Below, piece by piece: positions 23,728 through 36,814 of a stretch of 64,000 bases of DNA. Below the pieces are notes generated by a model. It made no database searches. It was given only the letters and a program-made list of their open reading frames with translations, and was not told where the DNA came from. The DNA comes from Todiramphus chloris collaris (taxonomy: Eukaryota > Chordata > Aves > Coraciiformes > Alcedinidae). Positions within the stretch are counted from its first letter, which is position 1, and each line of letters starts with the position of its first letter. The stretch covers positions 31,616,419 through 31,680,418 of the forward strand of contig JANVCC010000021.1 in assembly GCA_025345505.1 (NCBI GenBank), written 5' to 3'. A program made the translations under genes and the position numbers.

Positions 23728-26661
23728 TTTCATTTTTCCATAGTTTCTCTGCAGTCATACACATGTAGTCTGATTCCACCAGGATAGAGGAGTAAATTCT
23801 CACTACAATTAAATAAGAGCTCTCCCACTTGTCTTCTTTATTTAAGCAAATCTATATAGAGGGGCAAATGCAAAACATAATAAGCCTTAAATGATACAGC
23901 CCTAGGACTGAAATATTATATTGACTTCAGTGAGTCTAAACCAAATGGGCCCTTCTCTGAAACTCTTCATCAGACAGAAAGAAGTTTTTGGACTTGCAGT
24001 TATGCTTAGAGGCTAAGCCAAGTACTGTGTCCTCTAAAGCACCAAATACATAGGTGTTTCCCTCCACATAACATGTGTGATGGGTTGGCCTCAGCTGACA
24101 GCTAAGTATATCTGATATAGATACACCTTAGATTCTGACTGTCATATAGCTGACAATGCCACATACTATCTCTGGTCAAAAGCTTTGGAATCTACCCTAT
24201 GACAGACACAGAAAGGTGACGAGAAGACCTGTTTGAGAAGATAAAATAAGTCATATCTACTGCTACCGTGACATTTATTGTCAGAAAAAGACACATGGGA
24301 ACTCACTGGATCTTCACTGGATTTCTCTGTTAGTAATGTGAAAGCTGAATCTGGATATTTTAGAGCTTTTTTTCTATCGCTAACTGTCTTGCTCCCAGTA
24401 ACTCTCTTGCTCCATTTCTTGCAGAATAAATACAGTATAGAGATTTTTAGGACTGTACAAGATTGAAGAATGATCTATTTTGGAGTAAGAAACGAGGTTT
24501 TCTCTTTGTCGTAAGTTTGGTAGACACCAAAAGGATTATCTCACACTGCTCACAGCATTTCAGAGGTAGATTTAGGTAAAATTGCCATAGGACTGAGAAA
24601 TAGATAGTAAAAATTCCTTGAGATTTGCATTTCTCACAAATCTACTGTCTGCACATAGTGTTCTACAGAACAGTGCCTTACTGTCAAAAGAACAAGATAG
24701 ATTGCATGAAAACTTCTTGAAATGTATCTTTCTGGATGCAAATCCTATATTGCAATTTTATTTTTTTAATGAACAGAAATGTTAAAGATTAGAAAGAAGA
24801 GCTTGTATTCTCTATGCTCAGAAAGAAATCCTTCTTCCCAGACTAGTGTTTTGATCATTGTTTAAATCCACTATTTTTTCTTAAATATGTTGTAAATAAT
24901 TTGTAAATAAAATAGAAATTTTAAATAAAGATTATATTATCTAGGTCAGAATATTTTACAATTACTTTATAATATGATCAATCAATTTTTGAATGATTAT
25001 GTAAAGAGAAATATACATTTCTTAGTTTTAATTTCCTAAATAACGGTCTGCATTAACTTTGCATCAGTAAATATATGTGCATATGCACGGACATTCAGAG
25101 GAAGCCATCTAATTTCTTTAAGATAAAACTCATAAATATAATCACCTTACAGAATGTTTTATGGGCTCAGTCCCTCATTAAGCAACACATAATACACACC
25201 ATTTCATAAGGTCAGATTATAGGAGTTTATTAGATAATGTCAGTTTTGAAAAAATATTGTTATTAGAACACAAAAGAGTCCCAGCCGTGGATAATGAAAT
25301 TTTGCCCACATCCATAATTAATCAATGTTTCAACCTTGCATTATATTCTGAAGTATAAAACAATTAAAAAATGATTTATTCAAAGACTCTTATCTCTAAT
25401 GTGGTCTTTCAGAAATGTATTGACTTTTCCCAAAGTTTGATTAGAAATAATTTTCATCTAAATAGCACATCATGAATTAATTCTGAATGAAACATTTCTT
25501 TTAAGAATGAAAAAATAAAAATCCTTCTGAAATCTCTTAGGTTTTATGGAAATATCTCCCTGTTCTCGTTGTCACTTTTAACTCTCTTCTGTTATTTGTT
25601 CCTGTCCTTGCTGCCTTCTGCTTCACTGAAAACCAGTACAGGTTTTGTTTCATCAGTGACAGGCTGCTTCCTAACCAAATGTTTCTAGTTTTCACTGATC
25701 TCAGGCATTAGTTTCTTCTTGTTCCTCCTCTCTGCTCTCCTTGTCTCATCAGTGCGAGGAATGGGAACTTCTGTCTTGGTAAGAGATGGTGGTTGCAGAG
25801 TCCTCATCCACAGGCTGAGCCCTGGAAGTAATTCTACATTTCACCAGCACTCCAAGATTTGTAGCTGTACCACCCCACGTGTTGATGAGCTTGAAGCAGG
25901 ATGTGGAGAGGAAGGTTTGTGAAAGGAAGGAACATCAGTACTGACAGAAACCAGCACCAAACACCAGACACACTGTTAGTAAAAAGCCGTATACTATTCA
26001 GTATATACCTCACAGTACTGTAAACAGAGTGTTATTTGTTAAAGAATGGTCTACAGCATGGCAAGAGCTACAGGACTTGTATTACAAGTATGGAATCAAT
26101 TATGTTTTGTAGTATAGTTGGGAGTGTTCTGTAGTATACTGGGGCTGTGCCTGTCTGCACAGATATTGCACCCAATCTGTTAATTCTTGGGTGGCCCTGG
26201 AACTACCTTGGTACTCATCTATATAGACAAGATCATGAGACAATGGACTGACTTGAAACTAGATCATTAACTCAACCTTTGCAATTAAATTATTGACTGA
26301 TTACTAAAGGAATACTCCTGGTAAGGATTTTGGATGGATCTAGAAATAGCCTGAGGTAATTCTTGCTGTGTCTTGTCCAACTTGTATGCTTAGAAATTTT
26401 GATTAACACCCCAGGTGGTGTATTCCAAAGACTTCCAGAGGTGATTCCTGCTATAGAAGTAATTAAATTGTATAAAGACTATCAATATTTAATAAAATCT
26501 ATTCCTGCAGACAGAGCCAGGTAGATCCATCATTTGTATAGCATTAATTTAAGATATGTTTTTTATACTCTTAAGACATGTAAAGAACAAGGAATTATGC
26601 ATGTGCTGAGGCCAGCTGTATGCTAAGAACTATGCAAAATAGTGATTTGAGGAGTCTCTTC
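23728..26661. other. AT-rich unique DNA with weak LTR-like hints
   Basis: Mostly unique sequence. A GC-richer part (25540-25980) with a 67-codon frame at 25719-25922 is not recognised and may be an old, unidentifiable repeat. Confidence 0.45.
24077..24470. mobile_element. Possible eroded LTR remnant
   Basis: TGTGATGGGTTGGCCTCAGC at 24077 is like the opening of a minus-oriented avian LTR (which usually reads TGTGGTGGGTTGACC). What follows is not recognisable, although an AATAAA occurs near 24424. Weak evidence. Confidence 0.25.
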
Positions 26662-26709
26662 TGTCATGGTTTAACCCCAGCTGGCAACAGAGCCCAACAG
26701 AGCAGCTCA

Positions 26710-26757
<48 letters not shown>

Positions 26758-27253
26758 CCAGTGGGATAAGGGAAAGAATCAGAAGGATAAAATTGACAAA
26801 ACTCGTGTTGAGATAAAGACACTTTAATAGGCCAATCAAAAGCAAACCAAGGAATTCATTCACCACTTCCTGTGGGCAGGCAGTTGTTCAGCCATCTCCA
26901 GAAAAGCCAGGCTCCATCACACATAATGGTTACTTAGGAAGGCAAATGCCATTGCTCCAAATGTTCCCCCCCTCTTCCTTCTTCTTGCCCCAGATTTTTA
27001 TACTGAATGTGATGTCATATAGTATGGAATATTTCTTTAGTCAGTTAAGGTCAGCTGTCCTAGCTATATCAACTTACAAATTTCCTGTGCACCCCCAGCC
27101 TATGTGCTGGTGAGATGATGTGAGAAGTAGATGTCTTAACTCTGTGTAAGCACTGCTCAGCAGTAATGAAAACATCTCTGCTATCAACACTGTTTTCAGC
27201 ACAAATCCAAACTGTAGTGACATACTAGTTACTATGAAAGAAAAAACAGCACA
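26662..27253 (-). mobile_element. Avian ERV solo LTR, minus strand, 592 bp
   Basis: Read on the plus strand it starts TGTCATGGTTTAACCCCAGC and ends AACAGCACA; the element itself points the other way and ends GGTTAAACCATGACA. It is a very common bird LTR: CCAGTGGGATAAGGG, GAATTCATTCACCACTTCC, GCCATCTCCAGAAAAGC and GTAAGCACTGCTCAGCAGTAA are all characteristic. On the minus strand a TATA box (TATAAAAA) lies at 27002-26995 and an ATTAAA signal at 26828-26823, in the correct order. The flanks TCTTC and TCTCC match at 4 of 5, which may be an eroded 5-bp target duplication. No internal genes are attached. Confidence 0.92.
26708..26755. repeat. (CA)n microsatellite inside the LTR
   Basis: A CA run of about 22 units with one interruption (ACACCACA near 26713) replaces the C-rich segment normally found at this point of the LTR family. 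Confidence 0.95.
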
Positions 27254-28901
27254 TCTCCCAATGCATCTGAAGATGCTACTGCAATCATCTTTGTAATAGG
27301 TCTCTATTCAAATATAAAACTCACATCAGCACCAAAAAGTGACTAACCATGCTTCTCCAGAGACTCGATTCCCCATGTAGCAGTACTTCTGCCAATGTCC
27401 CAATAAATTATTATTTTCTTGTTTTTAGCAAACGCTGTCATGACTACCCATGAAATGGAGAGAACATACATTTTTTATTATTCTGATTTACTCCAAATTA
27501 TACTCTAATTGTAAATGTCTGTTGTAAACTGCTCTGATATTTCTAACCTACGAATAAATAAACATAGGTTTTTTGCTTATAATTTTTTGATATGCAGTGA
27601 GGGCTGGCTGTATCAACATTGCCAGCTCTATTTTTTAATGAATCAGCAATACAATTATTTTCAAAAATCATACAACATATGCAGTATTTAATAAATAAAT
27701 GCAAATGTCTGGAAATTAATAAAACACCCATAATTTTAACTATTAAACATAATTTCAAAACATCATAAGAGGCAATTACACCTGCAATATATAAAATCGC
27801 TTCTAGTATTCATACACAACTGCTGTAGGACCAACATGCTGTAGAGAAACTGCAAGAAATTTTTTCAATCAGCTATTTGAATAGATGTGAGAATAATGTT
27901 TTCTCATGTCTTGTCAAAAAAGCTGTCATGTCTTGTGTCAGATAAAGTATTACATTAAAATATTCCCATTAGTCTGTATTAAGTAGAAAAAATACACAAA
28001 GCAATTTTTTTTTTTCTAAAATAGATGAAGCAAATTTAGAATCATTAGTATACAGTAAAATTCCTTTCATAAAATAGAGGGACCAAAAGTCTTTCTTGGG
28101 ATGAGTAGCTCATGAAATAATTTACAAATCTAAGTCTATAATATTTCTTTTTGCCTTCTTTTTAATACCTTTGCTACTTGAATACCTGAGAGTTTTTTCA
28201 AGAAGATCCATATAACACAGCCTAGCAAGATGTGTTATAACTTAATGTTAAGTGGAGAAATAAGAATTAATGTGGGATAACAAATTCTTCACTGTAGGTA
28301 AAGCAATAGTTTTCTCAAAAAAAGGGTTCATACTTGTCTTCTCCTTCCACCACAAAATGCCTTTGCATCATAGAAGTTTTCGATTGCATAATATTCACTA
28401 TTTCTTGTAGTAGCCTGTAAGGAAATAACTTTCTTCCTCTAAAACAGAAATAGTAAATGTAAAGATACTTAATTTTCAGTTCACAAAATTCATGTCATTT
28501 TTACACTACTTTTGAGTTTTTAGCTAATTTTCTTAACAGTTGTACCCAAGTAACTTTCAGTCTAAGAACTACAGGCACACAGCCATTAAAACTAAAAATT
28601 GGAACAGAGAATGTGGCTTACCATTCAAAGTCTTGATTTGCACTTCAGGCTAGACACCTTCATATGGAAATCCTCTGGTTGTATTGTTGTGTTATGTTTC
28701 ACTGTCATTAGTTTCGTAAAAATCCGTGACTGATTTTGGTCTCATGAAAAATGATGTTCTAAATAATAAGTGGTTTCAAAAGGAATTCTCAGCAACTCAT
28801 GGTCTCCTTGGAATTCTTCTCCCTGAAACAGAAACTGTAGTTCCTTTATCCAATGGTTTAATTTATTTTGAGGAGGAAAAAAACAAACAAGTAGATTATT
28901 T

Positions 28902-28922
28902 TTGTTTGTTTGTTTGTGTTTA
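28902..28922. repeat. Short (TTTG)n run
   Basis: About four consecutive GTTT units. Confidence 0.85.
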
Positions 28923-29118
28923 CCCCAGCAAATGATGGGAAAATAGATAAGTGAACTGTGATGTTCAGGAACAATCCAGTGGTTTCATGGCCCTCAAAGA
29001 ATCTTCAAAAAGAGACTTATTCAGCAGTAACTAAAATTCAGTGGCTCTGAGGTAATATTACCTTTTACTATTAATGAGATTGCATATGTATCTGGTAAGG
29101 AATTTGCTTAGCAACTAA

Positions 29119-29138
29119 TTTTTTTTTTTTTTTTTTTT
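29119..29138. repeat. T20 homopolymer
   Basis: Twenty consecutive T. If it were the tail of a minus-strand retrocopy, the body would lie at higher coordinates; the open 330 bases that follow are not recognised as a gene copy. Confidence 0.95.
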
Positions 29139-30463
29139 AATGCATATTATAGGGGATGGGGGAAAAAAATGCTTTATTGCCAAAGAAGTCAAAGTGAAAA
29201 GACATTACTATAGCACAAAGCCACACCACCTTCATGCAAGCTATCAAAACAGAACCAGAAACACATACAAGACTATAGTAATGAAAGAAAGTTTCAAAGG
29301 GAATAAGACCAAAAAATCTTTGTATTTGGGTGCTATAGTGGCCCTCTGGAAGTTAGAAAGAATCCCAGGCTGCTACTTCATACCAGAGCTTCCACAGATC
29401 CCAGTGACAACTGAAAATACCTCACTTGCTTTTAGAACTTCAGGCCCTCTTAGAAGTTCTTGCTCCTGACAAATGAAGCATCACTACACAGAATGTTTTC
29501 TTATCTCTGAAAAAGTGTTTTGTTTCATGATCCTCATTAGTCTGTATTAGGTAGAAATAACCACAGGGTACTTTGATAATATCTAGCAAACATGATAATG
29601 TTCACAGTACTGCAGTTCCATAAAGATTGTTAAATAATTAAAAAGGTTACGTTTTCAATAGCATCTGTGGATTAGGAAGTCAGTTACTATTATTGACAAT
29701 TGAACTAAGAAAATCCATTCTGAAGAGACTTTTAAATAGATTTAGAAAGAAATCAACCTCACTGATTAAACCATAGGATGAATGCACTCCACAGGCTACA
29801 GACACATTTTCTATATCTCCAAAATATTATTGATTGTAAATATATATAAATTTCTATAATCTCAAACACATGAATGCAGCAAAGTAAAAAAGAAGAGTGT
29901 AAATATTAGACCAGTAATAAATATGATATTTTAATTTTATTAATATTCTTTCTGATTCCTTGTTATACAAAAAAAAGATTATTATATTAAAGTTTCAGAA
30001 ATCTTTGTAGTCCTTGGATATTTGCTTAGCTCTCATCCACAACAGTGTATTTTTCTCTTCTGTTATCATTATAGACCTATATTGTTCTATCATTGCTTTA
30101 TTATTATGGTTTATTTTGAAAAAATAAGAAAAACACATAATTTCCTTCTGCCAATTATGTAAAAAAAAAATTCTCAAGACATTCCAGGTTGCATTGATCT
30201 GAAAGGACAAAATTTTATTGCAGAATCCACAAAGATTTATAGTTTACGGGTAAATTCTTTACTTTCACTACAGCAAACAAGGAATTCTCAACTCTGTGTT
30301 TAGTTTGACAAAATTTAGGAAGTGAATGCAGTCACAATTTCATTTTATTTTGATAGGTTTTTTTTCAGACAGATTTTGATAAATGTCATGTGGACTGCAA
30401 AGTTTAAATATTTAGTTTTTAACTTTGTAATTTTACTATGGTACTCAGAGTGGAACTTTGAAA

Positions 30464-30512
30464 TCTATAAATAATTTTAATATAAATAATTTTTAATATA
30501 AATAATTAAAAA
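30464..30512. repeat. AT-rich tandem repeat, about 3 units
   Basis: ATAAATAATTTTTAAT-like units of about 16 bases are repeated roughly three times with small changes. Confidence 0.75.
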
Positions 30513-31318
30513 TATTTTGTACCTTTATGCGATCGCCTTCATAGTTAAAATTTCATGTTTGATTAGAATAAGTTAAAACAGCAGGCAAATGGAAATGTGT
30601 ATGGACTTTGGAAGGAAGACTTGGAACAGCTTGTGGCAGCATTCTCTCTCAAGCCCTTGCAGAATCAAGGACTAAGTTACAAAGCTTGCAAAACAGAATG
30701 TGTCATTTCATGGGTCAGCACGTTTACAGGTGGGTGTGAAGTAGTTAAAGTATTTGAGAAACTTCTAATTATTTGCAATGCAATAGAACGAGTAACAGAA
30801 AATCTTGAACTAACATATGGGAAGTAAAATCATACTCAGTGCTAATCAGAAACTGATGTTTCATATTTCTTCAGCAATGGGCCTTTAACCAAATAAAGTT
30901 TTCATAGAACTTACCTAGAAACTTGCTAATGCTGCTGTTGAGAGTACATAGTTCTGGTATCTGACAGGACTCAAGATCGTTGTTCAGTAGTTATGATTAT
31001 AAAAATAGATGTCTATGTAAAGAATTTATTTCTAAATTTTACATCTTATAAGAAATTTTAAAATTTTATATCCTTTTCTAGCTTTGCTTGAAATAGATAT
31101 ACAGATATACCTGTTTCTAACTGAAATAAACTATATTTTGCATATTTTTTCATGGAAAAAAAAACAAAACAGGCCACTCTGTTCTTAGAACTGTCTACTT
31201 CAAATATATCTGTCCATGTGAGTACATTTCCCACAGAGATGTGTACAAGATGCCTCTGTAATTTTACTAAGTGTGGACATGAAGGACCTGCTTTTTATAC
31301 TTGAGCATAGAAATTTTG

Positions 31319-31358
31319 GGAATCCAATGTGCCATCGTTCCATGGCACATTGTTTTCC
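31319..31358. repeat. Hairpin 1: 11-bp perfect stem
   Basis: The arms CAATGTGCCAT (31325-31335) and ATGGCACATTG (31342-31352) are exact reverse complements around a six-base loop. After a 2x2 mismatch the stem continues for four more pairs (GGAA 31319-31322 with TTCC 31355-31358). Confidence 0.9.
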
Positions 31359-31396
31359 ATACACCCACAACAACAGAAGGCAAATTTATGGTTGGT

Positions 31397-31424
31397 TTAT
31401 GGTCTCCAAAAGAAGAGACCATAA
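31397..31424. repeat. Hairpin 2: 10-bp perfect stem
   Basis: The arms TTATGGTCTC (31397-31406) and GAGACCATAA (31415-31424) are exact reverse complements around an 8-base loop, 38 bases after hairpin 1. Confidence 0.9.
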
Positions 31425-33429
31425 TGGAACCCCAGTAATACCACATTTCATTATTTTTCAGTTCATGTGACTGCATGAATAAATATAACTTTTTTAATAA
31501 TAAAGTGAATAGGGGCAGAATGAATACACTATGTAAAAGAATTTATTTGATAATAGGAGTAAATGAAAAGTTAATTCTGCTAAAAAAAAACCCCAAACAT
31601 GTTCTGGAAAAAATATGGAGAAGAACTGCATTACATGAAAAATTTCATACAAAACTATAAAATTATTAGATGTTCAAACACACAGATTATTGATAGATGA
31701 AGTAAACTGGAAATGTTTATTTTAATAACAGTTCTCTGGTTTCAAAACAGAAATAGAACATCTAAGGGTGATTTTAATTGCAATCATCTGCTTCCCAGTT
31801 TTCAAGCTATTTTTCCTGGAAATTCAAGTGTTTTGTTTGTTACCTCAGTTAAATTAATGAATAAGCACTCTTTCAAAGTCAAATGTTGTTCAAATCTTTC
31901 AACAGCTGCAATATTTTAATTTCAATGATAACACCATCATACCATATTCTTCTACCATTGTTTTATTCACAGGATCCTGAAATCAACATAGGGCATTTTG
32001 GGTGCATGTTGACTGGCATATTCTGCATTTGTTATGTAATCACAGTTTCATATGATTTAGCAATGTACGTCTCTTAATCAGTTTTACCTAGTTTTTTGCT
32101 GTCAGCTGGCAGCAAAAATTTCTACATGATGTAGATAACCCCCTAAAAGTAAGGTGATTTTGCTTGAAATAAGCCTGGTTTCCAGGAGTTTCTGAAATAG
32201 TCTGTGTAGCTTTGCTAATTTAATGAAGAGGTATATGTGAGTACTATATGTTAGAGATGCCTGAAGAGACAAATATTTTATTAAGGAAAAGTTAGGAGGA
32301 AACTCAACTTCCTTTGCCATTTGTCAAGGTATAAACCCTACAGTACAGAAATAGGAGAACAAAGAACAGACAGATTTCTTACAATGAAAGTCTTTCAGGA
32401 ATAATACACAGATCTGCAAAACATCTGTCTTAGAAGAGGAAGTTAATAAGAAAGAGCAAACCTACAGAAATCTGCCTTCTACCCAGATACTCCTTCATAT
32501 CAGTTACTCAAAGAACAGTACCCATGAACATTGAGTGTTCATGCTGGAATGGAAAAAATAATAAGATAAGATAATATTTGGTAAATCAGAAACTACAAGT
32601 GTGTGATGCTTACTGGTCAAAGAGAAACAATATTGACCTTATTTCTACTTAATACCAAGTAATATTTGGTGGCTCTGGCTATGGCTGTACCTGTCAGGAA
32701 CATTTTTGACAGTTTTAAGAGATCACTGAAAGGGGAAGAGCTTGGAACACAGTCATCAAAGCATTCCTCGATGGGTTTTTTTGTTTGTTTGTCAAACTAG
32801 ACAAAGGATATTACATCGAGTGATTAGAAAACTCAAGGTAGTCTGGACTACTGGTGTGTTCAGAAACAAAGGTAATCAGGTTGTAATTTTCTGCTTGTAC
32901 TATCAGACAGTAAAAGAATGAGGATAATTAACTTCCACAGACTTACCTTTCTCCCCAGTTCAGATTCCCTCCCTCAGCAGTTTTTCACCTTTTGCTATGA
33001 AATCATACAGTTGCTTTGTGTTCTCCAAAACCTCCTCCTCATGTTTTAATTCCCAGATCTCATTCTTTTGAATAAGGCTACCAAAGTCTTAATTGAGACT
33101 TGACCTTCTTTGCAGTTTACATGCAGAGCCCACATTGTCTTATTTTTGATCTACTGACTCCCCTTCAGTGAGGAGTGAAGAAAACAGAAATTTTAATATA
33201 TAGCTGGATACGTGAAGTAACATTTAAAAGCTGTTATGTGGCCTCCCATTTTGTGTACTTTCTGAAGAAATTATCTTGTTCTTAAAGTAACAGTCTTCCT
33301 TTGATTATCTATGTAATTTTCCTAAACACTACCACCACAGCTGACTTTCCCATGACAATCTTCAGATTTCTTTTCATGGTGTGGTCCAACAGAAAGATAC
33401 CACAACTCCTATGTGTCAATCAGTAGAAC

Positions 33430-33545
33430 TCAGACATGACCTCAGATGGGACTAGAAGATAACATCTAGTCCACTTGTGCATTTATTTCTCAAAAAAGTT
33501 GTCTGCCTGCCCTTAACACATTTAAACACACAACTGTTGACTCTC
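33430..33545 (-). mobile_element. Faint CR1 3'-end relic, uncertain
   Basis: GACCTCAGATGGGACTAG followed by AACATCTAGTCCACTTGTGC is similar to the reverse complement of a CR1 3' UTR, where GGGACCT is followed by ATCTAGTCCAACC. There is no tail and little else to confirm it. Confidence 0.3.
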
Positions 33546-36500
33546 TTTTCAGTCCAATACCTCTCAAATACTAATTACCAAACGAGAAAGGTGGGAACCA
33601 CCTGCTAAGGCTGACAGTCAGTTTTAATTCAACTGAAAAAGTGTTTTTTTTCATATGATAGATACCTACATTACATAATCATTGTACCAAGACACAAATG
33701 AAATCACGGGATAATATAATAAATATAACCACCATTTAATAATAATACTAATAAAAGATAAATTACTTTAAAATAGTTTCCTTGTGAGTAAATAAGGATC
33801 AAAAGCAAGCCCAACACAGTTTCTGAACTGCTGATTGGCAAAAACTAGGATATATCACAGCATATCAGAGAAAAGGTGATTCTCAACTTATTTCATATAT
33901 TATAATTTTCCTTAAATATTTGCTGCCTGGTACCATTAAAGATAGACTATTAGATTTAATGGAATTTTAAGAACTAAAGACACACCAAAAATTCCCTCTC
34001 ATGAAGAAACAAGATGGTTTGTTAAACTCCTCAATATAACTACAGCCATAAAACTTTACTGGGTTCTTATTGAATATGAAATCCAGGATTTATCTTGGAG
34101 TATTTAAACACATATTATTAAATGACTACATGTCATTATCAATACTAACAGTTGACCAACACCACCTTGAAAGGGCAATTCTACCTAGGATCATGGATGG
34201 ATAGAATGAATCAGCCTTTCAAGGTGCTCAGTATTTTCATTGAGAAGAGAGGGAAGAGCAGCACCTATCTTTGACTGTAATTCCAGTTTTTACATCCCAA
34301 AAGTATTAATTTGATCTTTCATACATAATATATGTGTAAAATGTGTGAAACCTTTTAACTTGTGAAATACACAGTGCGATTTACTCCTCTTCAAATCTGA
34401 AATGCAATACCTCAAAGCTAGAATTGAAAAGAGAGATGGGATTATTACTAGAAAAAGGGTTCCCATAGCCATGTTGAACCTGACAAAGGTCATGCCATAT
34501 TGCAGGACATAATCCTAGAGTTATCAGGACTGCCCAAAACATAAATGTCACTTGCAACTTCAACCATAGCAGGCTTCCCCAGCTGCAAAAGCATTGTGTC
34601 ACTCCTGTCACAGAGCTAGTAGAAGGAGCAACATGGTCTCAAGTGCTTGAAGTTTTTGTTTCTCCCTTAGTTAGTCTGTGAATGTAGACATAAATGTCTC
34701 AATAACTCCAAAACTTGTATAAGCAAAGACACTACTGCTGCTGTCCTGGTAAAACATAAGTTTCCTTCAGACTAGAGTAATGTGTAATTGTAAGGGATTC
34801 TAGGTGACTAAATTTACCCATAACCACTTTTCAGGAAAGAGAGTAGGATTATAATAAAGGGATAGTAATGGGGGATGAATAGATAAATATCACTTTTTCC
34901 ATCTTTCCACCTGCTGCTGCTCTATGTATTTGTCTTCGTATAAACTATATTGAGGCCAATTAAATTTAAAACTATTAAAAAAATGCAGTTTTTTAGGATG
35001 TGTAACTAGTTGGTGAAAATTTGGGCCATGAGATGGAGACATGAATATTCAGACCATTCAAATTTATGTTGGTGATCTAGAAAAAGGAATGAGCTTTTTG
35101 TATGCTTTGTGAAGACTGTAGCTAAATCCTTTCTGCTCACAGCATACAGAATACCTAACCAACAGTTTAAATATTTACCTTTCTAGGTTGCTTTTCTCTA
35201 AAAGAGGAAACAAATTTCTTTTCAAATGAAGCACCAGGCCCTGATTGCTCCAAAAGAAAGGAGAATAATCTCTGAGGCACTGTTGTGCTTGAAAGAGTAG
35301 CTCTTTTGTTTAAAATATTGTGTATGAGAGGACTCAAAATGTCAAGGAAATCAATCTACTGAGATAGAGTATTACCTTGTGATCTTGCTGTGAACTACAG
35401 TTTTCTTTATTTCTGTGGAACTGTGGGATATTTCAAACTACACATACTAAGAAAAATAGGAAATAATTTCCCATAGGAAACCTATCATTGTGAAAACATA
35501 TGGGCCACAATTAATTCTGTCCCAGAGAAGAAAAGAGGTTAACGACTATGGGTTACCCTCAGTTCTGAGCTATACTAGCTACTGTATTACTTTATATATG
35601 TACTTCTTATGTACTCTATTGTCTGAGAACTTGTATATGAAAATGCATGACTCCTCCACACATATAAACCATAGAATTATACTATAGAGGTGTAGAGAAA
35701 TTTCTGTATAAATACTTATGCATAAAAAAGAGAGAAATTGATTTCACAGTCCTGCTACTAGAAGTACCACAGCTTTTTGCATTTGCATCTCTCATATTCC
35801 ATCATAAAATAAAGATAGGGAGCAGCAGGTAAATGAAATGTAACCATTTCTTTTATCATTTTCTATTACACAGTTTGTAATTATAAATATTCGTAGTGGT
35901 TGGTTATATGTTTAAAGTTTTATTTGATTTTTTTACAAGGAAGAAATGAAAGCAGGGGATTTTTTAAAAAATTTTCATCCATCTTGCATAGTGTTTTGGC
36001 TTCAAGACACTTCATTTCTAGATTGTAATGATGAAATTAATAGATTAACTTTTTTTGCCTTATTCAAGATTTTCATTTTCTGTTTATATTTTGTAATTAT
36101 TAAAATTTTTTCCCTTGGAGCTACAAAATTAGCTTTTGTAACTATAGACAATGCAAACTGAATATAAATCTAAGCAGACAAAACCACTTCATTCAGTATT
36201 GAGTTGCAAAACTGAAGATAAAAAGTATAATAAAATATCTTGATTAAGCATCAAGTTACTTTGTTATGTATTCATGCAATTTTTCAAATCAGGTGACCCA
36301 AAATTTTCCTTTAATATCACGTATACAAAAATCCATACTTAAATCTTCCAAATACTGTGAGTGTGCATGAAAATCATTCAAAAGAGATTTATTTTAGAAT
36401 ATGAATAAATCATTACAGAATTGTTAACAGAATTACAGTGAGAATATCTCTGAGTAAAAAGAGGTGGTATAAAACCTTATCTGCAGGGAAGAATGCTATC

Positions 36501-36814
36501 GATGTATCCTGTTTTATTTAAATCAGTTGTTTATTTCATTATTCAGATGACCAAATGTAGATATCTACTTCTGGGTGAATTAAATAGCTCTCTAGACTCC
36601 ATTGGCTGAATATTCTGAGACCTTAGCCACATGGTTCACATAGATACCTGCATTTAGATACTTGAAGTAAGAGGCCAATACTCTGGATCTGAATCCCACC
36701 TGAGGGCAATTATTTACTATGGAATAAGGACTGGAGGTGAGTTAGAAATTAAAGTAATTTTAAAGGTGCAGCATTGTTCACACATTAAGGAAAGGTATAA
36801 TATTGGAGAAACTC

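Larger units (their letters stand above)
27254..36814. other. Long AT-rich unique block
   Basis: About 9.5 kb without a recognised gene or clear young repeat. Small structures (T20 at 29119, short repeats at 30464, hairpins at 31319-31424, faint LINE traces at 33430 and 35040) are listed separately. Open frames of 60-109 codons, including 29140-29469 and 30597-30827, have no family resemblance. Confidence 0.5.

Noticed and set aside
29140-29469. 109-codon plus frame after a T20 run
   Set aside because: No domain, no kinship to a known protein and no conserved context; considered as a retrocopy but no poly(A) on the right side and no target duplication.
30597-30827. 76-codon plus frame
   Set aside because: Short, with no splice signals or family resemblance.
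31325-31352. Hairpin as a microRNA precursor
   Set aside because: The stem of about 15 pairs is too short for a standard pre-miRNA; kept only as a structural observation.
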